A program made the position numbers and the translations under genes. A stretch of DNA of 64,000 bases from Brevibacterium marinum (GTDB lineage: Bacteria; Actinomycetota; Actinomycetes; Actinomycetales; Brevibacteriaceae). Under the pieces are notes generated by a model. That model made no database searches and was not told the DNA's origin. It saw only the letters and a program-made list of their open reading frames with translations. This document shows, piece after piece, positions 38,204-50,202 of the stretch. Position 1 is the first letter of the stretch. Each line of letters starts with the position of its first letter. Location: positions 2,852,001 to 2,916,000 of the forward strand of contig NZ_JAATJN010000001.1 of NCBI RefSeq assembly GCF_011927955.1. The letters run 5' to 3'.

Positions 38204-39355
38204 TTAGGCCTGTGTGACCTGGGAAGCGGACATGAGGTCGATGAAACGATCGAACAGGTAGCTCGAATCGTGGGGTCCGGCGGCGGCTTCAGGGTGGAAC
38301 TGCACCGAGAAGGCGGGAGTGTCGAGGCACTGGAGGCCTTCGACCACGTTGTCGTTGAGACACACGTGGGAGACGGTGACCCGCCCGTAGCTCGCATCGT
38401 GTGGGGCCTGCGTCTCGCCCTCCAGAGGTGCGTCGACGGCGAAGCCGTGGTTCTGCGAGGTGATCTCGACCTTGTCGGTGGTGCGGTCCATGACGGGGAC
38501 GTTGATGCCGCGGTGACCGAAGGGCAGTTTGTACGTCCCGAATCCCAGCGCCCGGCCCAGGAGCTGATTGCCGAAGCAGATTCCGAAGAACGGGACCTCG
38601 GCAGCGAGCACCTCGCGCAGGAGTTCGACCTGTGCGTCGGCGGTTGCCGGGTCGCCGGGGCCGTTCGAGAAGAAGACCCCGTCGACTCCCAACGCCTGGA
38701 TCTCGGCGAAGCTCGTCGTCGCGGGCAGAAGGTGGACGTCGATGCCGCGTTCGCTCAGCCGTTCGGGAGTCATCGATTTGATGCCCAGGTCCACGGCGGC
38801 GACGCTGAACCTCTTCTCGCCCACTGCAGGGATCAGCTTCGGTTGAGTGATCGAGACCTCTTCGGCCAGTTTCGCCCCCGCCATGTGCGGCGATCCCTGT
38901 ACTTTGGCCAGCAGCTCGTCGGCAGCGGCGTCGGCGGCTGGTCCGGAGAAGATGCCCATGCGCATGGCTCCTGCTTCGCGCAGGTGCCGGGTCAGGGCGC
39001 GGGTGTCGACGTCGCTGATGCCGACGATGCCCGAGTGTTCGAGGCGGGTGGACAGGTCTCCGATGGAGCGCCAGTTCGAGGAGATGCGGGAGGCGTCACG
39101 GACGACGTAGCCGGCGACCCAGATCTTCGCCGATTCGTCGTCGTCATCGGTGATGCCCGTATTGCCGATGTGCGGCGCGGTCTGAATGACGATCTGACGA
39201 TGGTAGGAGGGATCGGTGAGGGTCTCCTGGTAGCCCGACATCGCGGTGACGAAGACCGCTTCGCCGAGGGTCTCGCCGATGGCGCCGTAGGCGGAGCCGC
39301 GGAAGGTGCGTCCGTCTTCGAGGACGAGGACGGCGGGGGTGGTGGACAGTCTCAT
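38204..39355 (-). CDS. carA: carbamoyl-phosphate synthase small subunit
   Basis: Glutaminase subunit delivering ammonia to CarB. About 383 residues. The N-terminal domain has [17 protein letters not shown] and TGYQE-like [12 protein letters not shown]. The class I glutaminase triad includes Cys in [16 protein letters not shown] and His/Glu in [12 protein letters not shown]. The ATG at 39355 overlaps the upstream stop as ATGA, which sets the start within a much longer open frame. Confidence 0.96.
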   Translation of the reverse strand: MRLSTTPAVLVLEDGRTFRGSAYGAIGETLGEAVFVTAMSGYQETLTDPSYHRQIVIQTAPHIGNTGITDDDDESAKIWVAGYVVRDASRISSNWRSIGDLSTRLEHSGIVGISDVDTRALTRHLREAGAMRMGIFSGPAADAAADELLAKVQGSPHMAGAKLAEEVSITQPKLIPAVGEKRFSVAAVDLGIKSMTPERLSERGIDVHLLPATTSFAEIQALGVDGVFFSNGPGDPATADAQVELLREVLAAEVPFFGICFGNQLLGRALGFGTYKLPFGHRGINVPVMDRTTDKVEITSQNHGFAVDAPLEGETQAPHDASYGRVTVSHVCLNDNVVEGLQCLDTPAFSVQFHPEAAAGPHDSSYLFDRFIDLMSASQVTQA

Positions 39356-39846
39356 TGTGCCTCTTCGATCATTTCGCGGATGCGGTCGACGGTGGGGGTG
39401 GTGCTGGCGGCGTAGCGGGCGCGGAAGCCGGTGTCGACGAGGGTCTCCCCCAGTCGCCACGTGATGCGCACGATGCCGCCGCGTTCGACGAATTTGCCGA
39501 TCATGCCGGCGGTGGTGTCGACGGAGACGATGTCGCGCCTGGGGATCAGGAAGTCCTCGCGGCCCGCCAGATCCATGACCACTCCCCCGTCGGTGATGAC
39601 GATCTCGCCGGTGGTCCGGATGCCCAGGCCGTGGACGGCCACTCGTTCGAGCGGGGATCCGGCCAGGGTCGTCGACACATAGGAGCCTTCGACGGGGTCG
39701 GCGAGGGGTTTGATGCCCATGTGCGGCTTCGCCGGCTGCGGCACCTCGGCCTGGTTCTTCTTCCGTCGGCTCCAGCCCCAGGTGATCGCGAGGATCAGGA
39801 GGACGAAGACGACTGCGATGATGATGACGCTCACTGGTCTGTCCAT
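39352..39846 (-). CDS. PH-like membrane protein of the pyr operon
   Basis: 164 residues. One N-terminal transmembrane helix ([19 protein letters not shown]), then a basic stretch (RRKKNQ) and a beta-rich domain. The equivalent in Mycobacterium lies in the same place between pyrC and carA and is annotated only as a membrane/export protein. Conserved position and coupling (16-bp overlap with pyrC, ATGA with carA) suggest a role linked to pyrimidine synthesis, but none is proven. Confidence 0.82.
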   Translation of the reverse strand: MDRPVSVIIIAVVFVLLILAITWGWSRRKKNQAEVPQPAKPHMGIKPLADPVEGSYVSTTLAGSPLERVAVHGLGIRTTGEIVITDGGVVMDLAGREDFLIPRRDIVSVDTTAGMIGKFVERGGIVRITWRLGETLVDTGFRARYAASTTPTVDRIREMIEEAQ

Positions 39847-41142
39847 GATGCTCCTGCCGGGTGGGGTGTGCTGAGTCGGCCGCCGGAGAGCACCCGGTGG
39901 CCGTAGAAGAAGGTGTCCGTGATCGAGGTGGCGACCTCGAGTCCGGCGAACGGGCTGTTGCGGCCCTTCGTCGCATGCTCGTCGGGCACGATGGTGTGCG
40001 ACGAGTCGGGATCGACGAGGACGATGTTCGCGCTGGCGCCGATCTCGAGGCTGCCGTGTCCCGTCGCTCCGGTGATCCGTGCCGGGCTCGCGGACATGAC
40101 GCGGGCCAGATCGCCGAAGTCGAAGTCATAGTCGCGCATCGCTTCGACGACGATGGGCAGCGCCGTCTCCATGCCCACCATTCCCATGGCCGCCGCCGTC
40201 CATTCGCTGCATTTGTGCTCGGCGGTGTGCGGGGCGTGGTCGGTGCCGATGATGTCGATCGTGCCGTCGGCCAGGGCCTCGCGCAGGGCGGTGACGTCGG
40301 CTTCTGTGCGCAGCGGCGGGTTGACCTTGTAGACGGGGTCGAAGCTGCGCACGAGTTCGTCGGTGAGCATCAGGTGATGCGGTGTGACCTCCGCTGTGAT
40401 CTCCACGCCTCTGGCCTTCGCCCATCTGATGATGTCGACGCTGCCCTTGGTGGACACGTGGCAGATGTGCAGGCGCGAGCCGACGTGTTCGGCCAGGAGC
40501 ACGTCCCGGGCGATGATCGATTCCTCCGCCACGGCGGGCCAGCCCGGCAGTCCCAGCTCGGCCGAGACGACGCCTTCGTTCATCTGCGCGCCCTCGGTCA
40601 GGCGCGGCTCCTGGGCGTGTTGGGCGATGACTCCGTCGAAGGTCTTGACGTATTCGAGTGCCCTGCGCATGAGCAGCGGGTCCGAGACGCAGATTCCGTC
40701 ATCGGAGAAGATCCGGACTCGAGCCGCGGACCGGGCCATGGCTCCGATCTCGGCGAGGTTCTGACCAGCCAGTCCGACGGTCACGGCCCCGATGGGCACG
40801 ACCTCGGTGTAGCCGGCGGTGCGGCCGAGCCGGTGGACCTGTTCGACGACGCCGGCGGTGTCCGCGACGGGGGCTGTGTTCGCCATGGCATGGACGCATG
40901 TGAACCCGCCCGAGGCCGCCGAGCGCGATCCGCTCAGGATCGTCTCGGCGTCCTCTTTGCCGGGCTCCCGCAGGTGTGTGTGCATGTCGACGAGGCCGGG
41001 CAGGGCGATGAGCCCGGTGGCGGAGACGACTTCGATGCTGCTGTCTTCGGGATCGAGCAGATCGGGGTCGACGATCGTCGAGTCCTTGATCGCGATATCG
41101 GCGACTCCTCGGCCCAGCACATCGGCGCCGCGGATCAGATAA

Positions 41143-41150
<8 letters not shown>
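39831..41150 (-). CDS. pyrC: dihydroorotase
   Basis: Cyclises carbamoyl-aspartate to dihydroorotate. 439 residues, class I amidohydrolase. The metal site [14 protein letters not shown], the later [11 protein letters not shown] and [13 protein letters not shown] are visible; the last carries the catalytic Asp. It overlaps pyrB by 8 bp and the next gene by 16 bp. No pyrD is in the operon. Confidence 0.96.
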
Positions 41151-43203
<2,053 letters not shown>

Positions 43204-43764
43204 TTACTTGACGCGGCCCAGGTAGTCGCCGCTGCGGGTATCGACCTTGACCTTGGTGCCCTCTTCGAGGAACAGCGGCACCTGGATGTCGTAGCCGGTC
43301 TCCAGGGTCGCCGACTTCGATCCGCCCGTCGAGCGGTCGCCCTGCAGGCCGGGTTCGGTGTGCGTGATGACGAGCTCTACCGAGGGTGGCAGCTCCACCG
43401 ACAGCGCGGTTCCCTCGTGGAAGGAGACCTGCAGATTCTGGTTCTCGAGCATGTAGTGGGCGGCGTCGCCGACGAGCTCGGGAGACAGCGCGACCTGGTC
43501 GTAGTCCTCGGCATCCATGAAGATGAAGTCGGTGCCGTCATTGTAGAGGTACTGCATATCGCGACGGTCGACATTGGCTGTCTCGACCTTGGTGCCGGCG
43601 TTGAACGTCTTGTCGATGCTTTTGCCGGAGAGCACGTTCTTGAGCTTGGTCCGGACGAAGGCCGGTCCCTTTCCGGGCTTGACGTGCTGGAACTCCAGCA
43701 CCTGCCACAGCTGCTTGTCGATGTTGAGCACAAGGCCGTTCTTCAGGTCGTTGGTTGTCGCCAC
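43204..43764 (-). CDS. efp: elongation factor P
   Basis: Rescues ribosomes stalled on polyproline. About 186 residues in three beta-barrel domains. The loop [16 protein letters not shown] carries the Lys at the tip; actinobacterial EF-P of this type is often unmodified. The C-terminal end GDYLGRVK is normal. The GTG at 43764 ([11 protein letters not shown]) is chosen because it matches the family N-terminus and has GAAGGA upstream, over an in-frame ATG 69 bp earlier. Located between aroB and nusB as in many Actinobacteria, without aroQ and pepP. Confidence 0.95.
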   Translation of the reverse strand: MATTNDLKNGLVLNIDKQLWQVLEFQHVKPGKGPAFVRTKLKNVLSGKSIDKTFNAGTKVETANVDRRDMQYLYNDGTDFIFMDAEDYDQVALSPELVGDAAHYMLENQNLQVSFHEGTALSVELPPSVELVITHTEPGLQGDRSTGGSKSATLETGYDIQVPLFLEEGTKVKVDTRSGDYLGRVK

Positions 43765-43879
43765 TAATCCGTCCTTCTTCGTGTCAGTCTTGGCCACCGC
43801 GAGGTGATCAGATGTGTCTGGCAGTTTCGCCAAACAGCAATTCTAGCAAGCTCGTCCATGACGGTGCACCTCAGGCCCC

Positions 43880-44995
43880 TCAGGTGAGGTCCGTGCCGAG
43901 CATGACCCGCGGCGAATCCACTCCGATCTCCTGATAGGCGGTGTGCAGGATGGAGATGTCGGGGATCTCCACCGTCGCGGGCGCTGCCACGTCGCCGAGG
44001 AGGACCATGCGCAGCATGGATCCGCGCGCCTTCTTGTCCCGCTTCATCGTCTCCAGCAGCTGGGGCCAGACATCGGCCCGATAGGTGGTGGGCAGACCGA
44101 GCTTGCTCAGCAGCTCACGGTGGAGGTCGACGGTCTCGATCGGAAGGCTCTTGACCATCGCGGCCACCTCCGCGGCGAAGACCATGCCCACGGACACGGC
44201 GGCACCGTGGCGCCACTGGTAGCGCTCCTTGTGTTCGATCGCGTGGGCGAGGGTGTGGCCGTAGTTGAGGATCTCCCGGCGTCCGGACTCTTCGAAGTCG
44301 TCGGCGACGACCTCGGCCTTGACCGTGATGGAGCGTTCGATGAGCTCACGCAGGACGGGACCGTCCACCTGGGCGATCTCGTCCTTCGAGTGGCTGCTCA
44401 CGAGGTCGAGGATTCCGGGGTCGGCGATGAATCCGGTCTTGACGACCTCGGCGAGTCCGGTGAAGAGTTCGTTCTCCGGCAGGGTCTGCAGGGTGTCGAG
44501 GTCGACGAGGACGCCGGACGGGGCATGGAAGGAGCCGACGAGGTTCTTGCCCTCTGCCGTGTTGATGCCGGTCTTGCCGCCGATCGAGGCATCGACCATG
44601 CCCAGCACCGTTGTGGGGATGTGGATGACGGAGATGCCGCGCAGCCAGGTGGCGGCGACGAATCCGCCGAGGTCGGAGACCGCTCCCCCGCCGACGGTGA
44701 TGATGGCGTCGGTGCGGGTGAAGTCGCTCTGGCCAAGCACCTGCCAGCAGAAAGCGGCCACCTGGACGTGCTTGGCCTCTTCGGCATCGGGGATCTCCGC
44801 GACGATCGCGTCGAGGCCGGTGGCGCGCAGGTCGTCACGGACGGTCTCTCCCGTGGCCCGCAGAGCCCGAGGGTGGATGACGAGCACCTTCTCCGCCCGG
44901 GGGCCGAGGAGCTCGGGCAGCTCGCCCATGAGTCCCTGCCCCACGAGAACCGGGTAGTTCCCGCCGGCTTCGACGTTGATGCGTGTGAGAGTCAT
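43880..44995 (-). CDS. aroB: 3-dehydroquinate synthase
   Basis: Second step of the shikimate pathway. About 371 residues. NAD site TVGGGAVSDLGGFVAATWLRG; metal ligands in LAEVVKTGFIADP and LNYGHTLAHAIEH; substrate region GKTGINTAEGKNLVGSF. The start at 44995 (MTLTRINVEAGG) is of family length; AGGGG lies about 11 nt upstream, a rather long spacing. The longer frame upstream overlaps aroK. Gap to efp is 115 bp. Confidence 0.95.
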   Translation of the reverse strand: MTLTRINVEAGGNYPVLVGQGLMGELPELLGPRAEKVLVIHPRALRATGETVRDDLRATGLDAIVAEIPDAEEAKHVQVAAFCWQVLGQSDFTRTDAIITVGGGAVSDLGGFVAATWLRGISVIHIPTTVLGMVDASIGGKTGINTAEGKNLVGSFHAPSGVLVDLDTLQTLPENELFTGLAEVVKTGFIADPGILDLVSSHSKDEIAQVDGPVLRELIERSITVKAEVVADDFEESGRREILNYGHTLAHAIEHKERYQWRHGAAVSVGMVFAAEVAAMVKSLPIETVDLHRELLSKLGLPTTYRADVWPQLLETMKRDKKARGSMLRMVLLGDVAAPATVEIPDISILHTAYQEIGVDSPRVMLGTDLT

Positions 44996-45074
44996 TCGTG
45001 CACTTTCCCCTTTGCTGCCGCCGGGCATGACGGCCGGGCGGCTACCGAGCGCTGTAACCGTTGCGTCCTCAAGC

Positions 45075-45698
45075 CTAACTCTCGACTTCGCGGCCCGAGT
45101 ACTTGGCATACTCCTCGGCCCGCTGCAGGCCGGTGAGGACATCGACGACGCGGTTGACGATCGTCGAGGGATGTGAGTTCGAGGCGTGGACGCGGAAGGT
45201 CGCGACCTGATCGTAGAGGGGCTCACGCTCCTTGACCAATGCCAGCCAATTCTCCACCGGAGTGCCGGCACCGCGCAGCAGTGGCCGGTGCGGGGAGTTG
45301 AGCCGGGTGATGACCGTGTCGACATCGATGTCGATGTGCACGACCTTGATCGCGTGGTGGCCCAATTGGGCGCGGGTCCCCGAGTTGAGGATCGCTCCCC
45401 CGCCGAGGGAGACGATGCCCGGCCGGTCGAGCAGTCGCCGCAGGGCACGGCGGACGACCTCGCGTTCGATGCGTCGGAAGTGGTCCTCACCGCGCTCGAC
45501 GAAGATCTCGCCGATGACGCCGTACTTGTCGACGATGTTCGCGTCCGTGTCGATGAGCGGCAGATCGAGGCGGTCGGCGAGGAGGCGGCCGATCGTGGAT
45601 TTGCCGGCGGCGGGCGGGCCGGTGAGGACGATGCGCGACTGCGCGGCCGGGACCGGCTCCAGTGGCGGAACCGGTTTCGGGTGCGGGCGTTGTGTCAT
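45075..45698 (-). CDS. aroK: shikimate kinase
   Basis: Phosphorylates shikimate. About 207 residues, some 35 longer than typical. P-loop [18 protein letters not shown], shikimate-binding DTDANIV and the SLGGGAILN loop, lid arginine in RPLLRG. The first ~20 residues are proline-rich. The ATG at 45698 overlaps the aroC stop (ATGA). Ends 79 bp before aroB. Confidence 0.93.
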   Translation of the reverse strand: MTQRPHPKPVPPLEPVPAAQSRIVLTGPPAAGKSTIGRLLADRLDLPLIDTDANIVDKYGVIGEIFVERGEDHFRRIEREVVRRALRRLLDRPGIVSLGGGAILNSGTRAQLGHHAIKVVHIDIDVDTVITRLNSPHRPLLRGAGTPVENWLALVKEREPLYDQVATFRVHASNSHPSTIVNRVVDVLTGLQRAEEYAKYSGREVES

Positions 45699-46900
45699 CG
45701 GTCGATGTGGAGGTTCTCCGGAATGGAGGCCGCATAGGCGTCCAGGTTCCGTTTGGTCTCGGCCACGGAGTCGCCGCCGAACTTCTCCACCACGGCCTCG
45801 GCAAGGACGAGCGCGACCATCGCCTCCGCGACGACCCCGGACGCCGGAACCGCGCACACATCCGAGCGCTGATGGTTGGCCTTCGCGGGTTCACCGGTGG
45901 CGACGTCGACGGTCGCCAAGGCGCGTGGGACCGTGGCGATGGGCTTCATGCCCGCACGCACGCGCAGCGGGGAGCCAGTGGACATGCCGCCCTCGGTTCC
46001 ACCGGCCCGGTTGCTCACGCGGTGGAAGCCGTCGTCGCCGACGGCCAGTTCGTCGTGGGCGGCCGACCCCGGACGCTTCGCAGTGAGGAAGCCGTCGCCG
46101 ACTTCGACGCCCTTGATCGCCTGGATGCCCATCAGGGCTCCGGCGAGCCGTCCGTCGAGGCGGCGGTCCCAGTGCACGTGTGAGCCCAGGCCGGGCGGCA
46201 GATCGTAGACGAGGACCTCGACGACTCCGCCGAGGGTGTCACCGGCCTTCTTCGCCGTGTCGATCTCGGCCACCATGCGCGCCGACAGATCGGGGTCGAA
46301 GCAGCGGACGGGGTCGGCGTCGAGCGCGTCCACGTCGGAGGACAGAGGCAGAGGGGCTTCGGCAGCCGATTCGGCCGAGTTCTCCGCTCCCCCGATCGCC
46401 ACCGTGTGGGAGACGAGCGTGATGCCGAGTTCGGCCAGGAAGTTCGCGGCTACGGTGCCCAGCGCGACGCGCATCGCCGTCTCCCGGGCCGAGGCCCGTT
46501 CGAGGATCGGCCGCGCCTCATCGAAGCCGTACTTCTGCATTCCGACGACGTCCGCATGGCCCGGGCGAGGGCGGGTCAGCGGGGCGTTCCTGGCCTGACC
46601 GGCGAGTTCGGCCTCGTCGATCGGGTCGGGACTCATCACGGTCTCCCATTTGGGCCATTCCGTGTTCCCCACCTCGACCGCCACGGGCGACCCGAGCGTG
46701 AGTCCGTGTCGCACTCCGCCGAGCAGACGGACCTCGTCCGCTTCGAACTTCATTCGCGCCCCGCGGCCGTAGCCCAACCGGCGCCGAGCCAGGCGCGCGC
46801 GGATGTCGTCCCTGGTGATCGGAACATGGGCGGGAAGCCCTTCAATGATCCCGGTCAGCGCTTCGCCGTGGGATTCGCCTGCAGTCAGCCATCTCAACAT
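45695..46900 (-). CDS. aroC: chorismate synthase
   Basis: Last step of the shikimate pathway, FMN-dependent. 401 residues. Signature regions are [43 protein letters not shown]-like [16 protein letters not shown] and [22 protein letters not shown]. It supplies chorismate to trpE elsewhere in the window. Preceded by the prepilin peptidase gene with a 10-bp gap. Confidence 0.97.
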   Translation of the reverse strand: MLRWLTAGESHGEALTGIIEGLPAHVPITRDDIRARLARRRLGYGRGARMKFEADEVRLLGGVRHGLTLGSPVAVEVGNTEWPKWETVMSPDPIDEAELAGQARNAPLTRPRPGHADVVGMQKYGFDEARPILERASARETAMRVALGTVAANFLAELGITLVSHTVAIGGAENSAESAAEAPLPLSSDVDALDADPVRCFDPDLSARMVAEIDTAKKAGDTLGGVVEVLVYDLPPGLGSHVHWDRRLDGRLAGALMGIQAIKGVEVGDGFLTAKRPGSAAHDELAVGDDGFHRVSNRAGGTEGGMSTGSPLRVRAGMKPIATVPRALATVDVATGEPAKANHQRSDVCAVPASGVVAEAMVALVLAEAVVEKFGGDSVAETKRNLDAYAASIPENLHIDR

Positions 46901-46910
46901 TCAACCGATT

Positions 46911-47693
46911 CTACAAAAGGATCGGGGCTAGGACCGACCCCAACCACATTCCGGATAGCATGGCGGGCCCGAATGCGATCGTGATCCCCCTCATCCGGCG
47001 TTGGACTGCGACCGCGATGAGCGCCCATATCCCGGCGATGAGCATCATGGCGATGAGGACGAGAGCCGGCGCCCAGGCGTCGAACAGGCCCGCAGCGGAG
47101 AAGACGACGAAGGCGAGTTTGACGTCGCCTGGGCCCATGGTGCGCACGTGCAGGACCTTGCCGACGAGGTGGAGGGCGGCGAAGACCCCAGCGGCACCGC
47201 TGCCGGCGATGAGGCCGAAGAACCAGATCCTCGGCTCCCCGATCAGCGATCCGAGGACAAGGGTGAGCAGACAGACGACGATGAGCGGGTAGACGAGCCG
47301 ATCCGGCAGACGGCGGACGAGTGTGTCGGCGGTGATGAGGAACGGAGTCGCCGCCGCGACGATGCCGAGGATGAGACCGAGCAGGATGATGTCTGCCGAA
47401 TTCGGTGTCCCGGGGTCGACGGTACCTGCGCTGCCGGGCGCAAAGGCACCCGTTCCCGAGTCGACGGGTATGACATGGCTGAAGGGAAAGAGCAGCACGG
47501 CGCCGGCGGCGATGAGGATGCCGGCGATCACCAGCACGGGCCCCCGCGCCGAGCGTGCCCGAGAGACGACCCCGAAGTGGGCATCGTCGGCGAGCCACCA
47601 GGCTCTCGTCTTCTCCAGCAGCAGGCCCGTGGCGGCGCTGATGAGAGTCGTCAGCCCGATGAGCATGCCGTGCAGAACCTCTGCGTCGACCAC
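46911..47693 (-). CDS. A24-family prepilin peptidase
   Basis: 260-residue polytopic membrane aspartic protease. The two catalytic motifs are visible: Asp in the DTLVRRLPDRLVYP region (the position of the first active-site Asp) and GPGDVKLAFVV with the second. The end AFGPAMLSGMWLG matches the family's FGP motif. It lacks the N-terminal methyltransferase domain. It would process prepilin-like signal peptides, yet no pilus genes are in the window. Located between aroE and aroC, as in other Actinobacteria. Confidence 0.87.
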   Translation of the reverse strand: MVDAEVLHGMLIGLTTLISAATGLLLEKTRAWWLADDAHFGVVSRARSARGPVLVIAGILIAAGAVLLFPFSHVIPVDSGTGAFAPGSAGTVDPGTPNSADIILLGLILGIVAAATPFLITADTLVRRLPDRLVYPLIVVCLLTLVLGSLIGEPRIWFFGLIAGSGAAGVFAALHLVGKVLHVRTMGPGDVKLAFVVFSAAGLFDAWAPALVLIAMMLIAGIWALIAVAVQRRMRGITIAFGPAMLSGMWLGSVLAPILL

Positions 47694-47708
47694 GCTGCGT
47701 CTTCCTCC

Positions 47709-48596
47709 TCAGCCGTGCGCCGAGGCGCTCTGCCCGTCCAGCGCCCGATACATGGCCTCCGCGATGATGCTGCGCAGGTTCTCATCCTCGGGGTCGTTCC
47801 CGCTCGTGGCCCGGTCCCCGGCTGCGGCGACGAACATTGCGGACTGGGCGACGGCCTGTTCGACCAGCATCATGGTCCCTTCGATCGGCGTGAGCCCATG
47901 TGTTTCGGCGGCACGCAGGAAGCTCGATTCCGATGCGTAGGCCACGTCGAGGGCCACACCACCGTCGCGGCCGGGCGACCAACGGAGCTCGGGAACCGCC
48001 TCGGCGGGCAGTGTCGAGATGACGAGGGCCGAGGGGGCGATCAGGGACAGGGGCGCGGTGCTCACCGACATTCCGAGCCCTCGGCCGAGTTCGAGGACGT
48101 GGTCGGCGCGATCAGGGTTCCTGACCAGGAATTCCACCGTGGTCATTCCCAGCTCACGGCAGGCCAGCAGCGCCGAGGCCGCGGTGGCCCCGGCACCGAG
48201 GACGGTGGCCCGGTCGCTGGCCTCGGCGGGGCGCCTGCGCGAGCCCAGGCTCGGTTCGAGGGCTCGGACGATTCCCTGTACGTCGGTGTTCGACACCAGC
48301 GTCGTCGTGTCCCTGCGCACGAGCGTGTTCGCCACTCCGGTCAGGCCTGCCGTGTCATCGAGTTCCCAACCGTGGATGTGCGCGAGTTCGACGAGTCGTT
48401 CCTTCAACGGCATCGTCAGCGAGAACCCGATCTGGTCCCGATGAGAGGCGAGGAAGGAGTCGAGCTCGTCGACGCCGAGGTCGAAGCTGCGATATTGGGC
48501 TTCATCGAGGCCGAGCGCCCGGAACGCCGCGCGGTGGAGCAGCGGTGATTTGGAATGGGTGATCGGTCGTCCGAGCACGGCAGCCGAGATCGTCAT
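47709..48596 (-). CDS. aroE: shikimate dehydrogenase
   Basis: Reduces 3-dehydroshikimate with NADPH. About 295 residues. Substrate motif LGRPITHSKSPLLHRAAF, catalytic Lys in FSLTMPLKERLVE, the dinucleotide loop VLGAGATAASALLAC and GTMMLVEQAVAQ. Start ATG at 48596 overlaps the mltG stop (ATGA). The NADP-fold loop GAGATAA differs from the common GAGGAA but is tolerated in actinobacterial AroE. Confidence 0.92.
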   Translation of the reverse strand: MTISAAVLGRPITHSKSPLLHRAAFRALGLDEAQYRSFDLGVDELDSFLASHRDQIGFSLTMPLKERLVELAHIHGWELDDTAGLTGVANTLVRRDTTTLVSNTDVQGIVRALEPSLGSRRRPAEASDRATVLGAGATAASALLACRELGMTTVEFLVRNPDRADHVLELGRGLGMSVSTAPLSLIAPSALVISTLPAEAVPELRWSPGRDGGVALDVAYASESSFLRAAETHGLTPIEGTMMLVEQAVAQSAMFVAAAGDRATSGNDPEDENLRSIIAEAMYRALDGQSASAHG

Positions 48597-49729
48597 TCTC
48601 CCCCGCCGTCGTGCTCTTTGAGCCATTTCCGGTAGATCTCGACGTTCTTCTTGTGCTCGTCGAAGGTTTCCGCGAACTTGGTCTCCCCCGTGTCGGGGTT
48701 CGTGGCGACGAAGAACTGCCAGTCGCCCTTCGTCGGATGGAGTGCCGCTTCGACGGCGCCGGAGCTGGGCGAATTGATCGGGCCCGGAGGCAGCCCCTTC
48801 TTCTTGTAGGTGTTGTACGGACTGTCCGACTCGCGTTCCTCCTTCGTCGTCGTCAGGTCACCGCGAGCACCATGGATGTAGGCCACGGTCGCGTCCGACT
48901 GGAGCAGCTGGCCGGTCTTCGACTCAGCGGAGATGCGATTGAGGAAGACGCGGGCGACCTTCTTCCTGACCTCTTCGTCACCGGGGGACTCGATTTCGAC
49001 GAGGCTGGCCAGAGTCATGACCCGATTCACCTCGTCGGGGTCGATGTCGGCCTCCTCGATCTCGAGCTTCGTCTTGTCGACCATCCGGGACACGATGTCC
49101 TCGGCGGTCCTGTCCTTGTCGAGGTCGTAGGTGGCCGGATACAGATATCCCTCGAGGCTGGGGGCATCGACGTCGAGACCGTAGTCCTTCGGAGTCTTGT
49201 CGTCGATGGCCTTGTCGACCTCTTCGGCCTTCATGCCCGACTCGACCATCGCGGCCTTGATCTGGTCGATCTGGCGACCTTCTGCGATGGTGATCCTGGG
49301 CGGTTTGATCGGATTGACGAATGCCTCCACTGCCGCTTCGGAACTCATCTTCTCGCGCAGGATGATCGGGCCGGCCTGGATCGTGATATCGCGCCGTTCG
49401 ACCTCGTCGAGGAACGGCTCGGAGTTCATGATCACACCTGCTTCGACGAGCTGGTTGGCCACGGACCGTGCAGACGCACCCGGTGGAATCTCGACGGACA
49501 CCTCGCTGGTGCCCGCGCCGTCGTAGTCGCCCTTGGGCCCGAACAGGTCATCGAAGACCCCGCCCGCGGCCCGGACGCCGAAGAACCCTCCGATGCCGAA
49601 TACGAGGACACAGATGACGACGATGGCAGTCGTGCGACGTCTGCGCAGCATTCGCCTGTGCTTCTTGGCTTTGAGGTCGGCCCGGGTCAGCCCTTCGTCC
49701 TCTGAGAACTCACCTGGGAACGGGCTCAT
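48593..49729 (-). CDS. mltG: endolytic peptidoglycan transglycosylase
   Basis: Cleaves nascent glycan strands to end their growth. 378 residues. A basic cytosolic N-terminus (KAKKHRRMLRRRR) precedes one transmembrane helix (about residues 33-53). A LysM-like region (VEIPPGASARSVANQL) and the YceG domain follow. The catalytic Glu lies in MTLASLVEIES; the downstream NTYKKKGLPPGPINSPS is the family signature. Coupled to ruvX and aroE by 4-bp overlaps. Confidence 0.94.
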   Translation of the reverse strand: MSPFPGEFSEDEGLTRADLKAKKHRRMLRRRRTTAIVVICVLVFGIGGFFGVRAAGGVFDDLFGPKGDYDGAGTSEVSVEIPPGASARSVANQLVEAGVIMNSEPFLDEVERRDITIQAGPIILREKMSSEAAVEAFVNPIKPPRITIAEGRQIDQIKAAMVESGMKAEEVDKAIDDKTPKDYGLDVDAPSLEGYLYPATYDLDKDRTAEDIVSRMVDKTKLEIEEADIDPDEVNRVMTLASLVEIESPGDEEVRKKVARVFLNRISAESKTGQLLQSDATVAYIHGARGDLTTTKEERESDSPYNTYKKKGLPPGPINSPSSGAVEAALHPTKGDWQFFVATNPDTGETKFAETFDEHKKNVEIYRKWLKEHDGGGE

Positions 49730-50202
49730 AGGTCACTCTCCTCGTCGGGCATTGCTCGACCGGCGGGTGCACCGGTGTTGTGTTCGAATTCGAGGGCGTT
49801 CTGCAGAATGATCACGGCGGCCTGGGCATCGACGATCTCGCGTCTCTGCCGGGAGTTCTTCCCCGCCGCGGCGAGAGCATGATGGGCCTCGACCGTGGTG
49901 AAGCGCTCGTCGACGAGCCGGATCGCCGTCGCGGTGGCGAGGCTGATCCGCCTGGCGAACTCCAGTGCGCTCACGGCCGCAGCACGGGCCGCCCCGTCGA
50001 GGGACTTCGGGTCGCCGATGAGCAGCTCGATCGGTTCGTATTCGCCGACGATCTCACGCAGCTGCCGCAGCGCTGCAGGTTCGTCGCTGCGTCGGATGAC
50101 GCTCAGCGGTGTGGCGAGGATGCCATCGGGGTCGCAGGCGGCCACCCCGATGCGTACCGAACCGATGTCGAGGCCCAGACGTCGGCCTCGGCGGAAGCTC
50201 AC
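49726..50202 (-). CDS. ruvX: RuvX/YqgF-family putative Holliday-junction resolvase
   Basis: 158 residues, RNase H-like fold. LGLDIGSVRIGVAACDPDG carries the first catalytic Asp; ELLIGDPKSLDG and VRLVDERFTTVEAHHAL carry later acids. Family members process pre-16S rRNA (YqgF) and were proposed as resolvases. GTG start overlaps the alaS stop (GTGA). Confidence 0.93.
   Translation of the reverse strand: MSFRRGRRLGLDIGSVRIGVAACDPDGILATPLSVIRRSDEPAALRQLREIVGEYEPIELLIGDPKSLDGAARAAAVSALEFARRISLATATAIRLVDERFTTVEAHHALAAAGKNSRQRREIVDAQAAVIILQNALEFEHNTGAPAGRAMPDEESDL

Noticed and set aside
38204-40129. A 641-residue fusion protein covering carA and the next gene
   Set aside because: The first ~250 residues are out-of-frame reading of the PH-like gene; carA has a coupled ATG at 39355 and normal length.
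43861-43885. A cctcagg-rich repeat after aroB as a terminator
   Set aside because: The arms do not pair cleanly and there is no U-tract.
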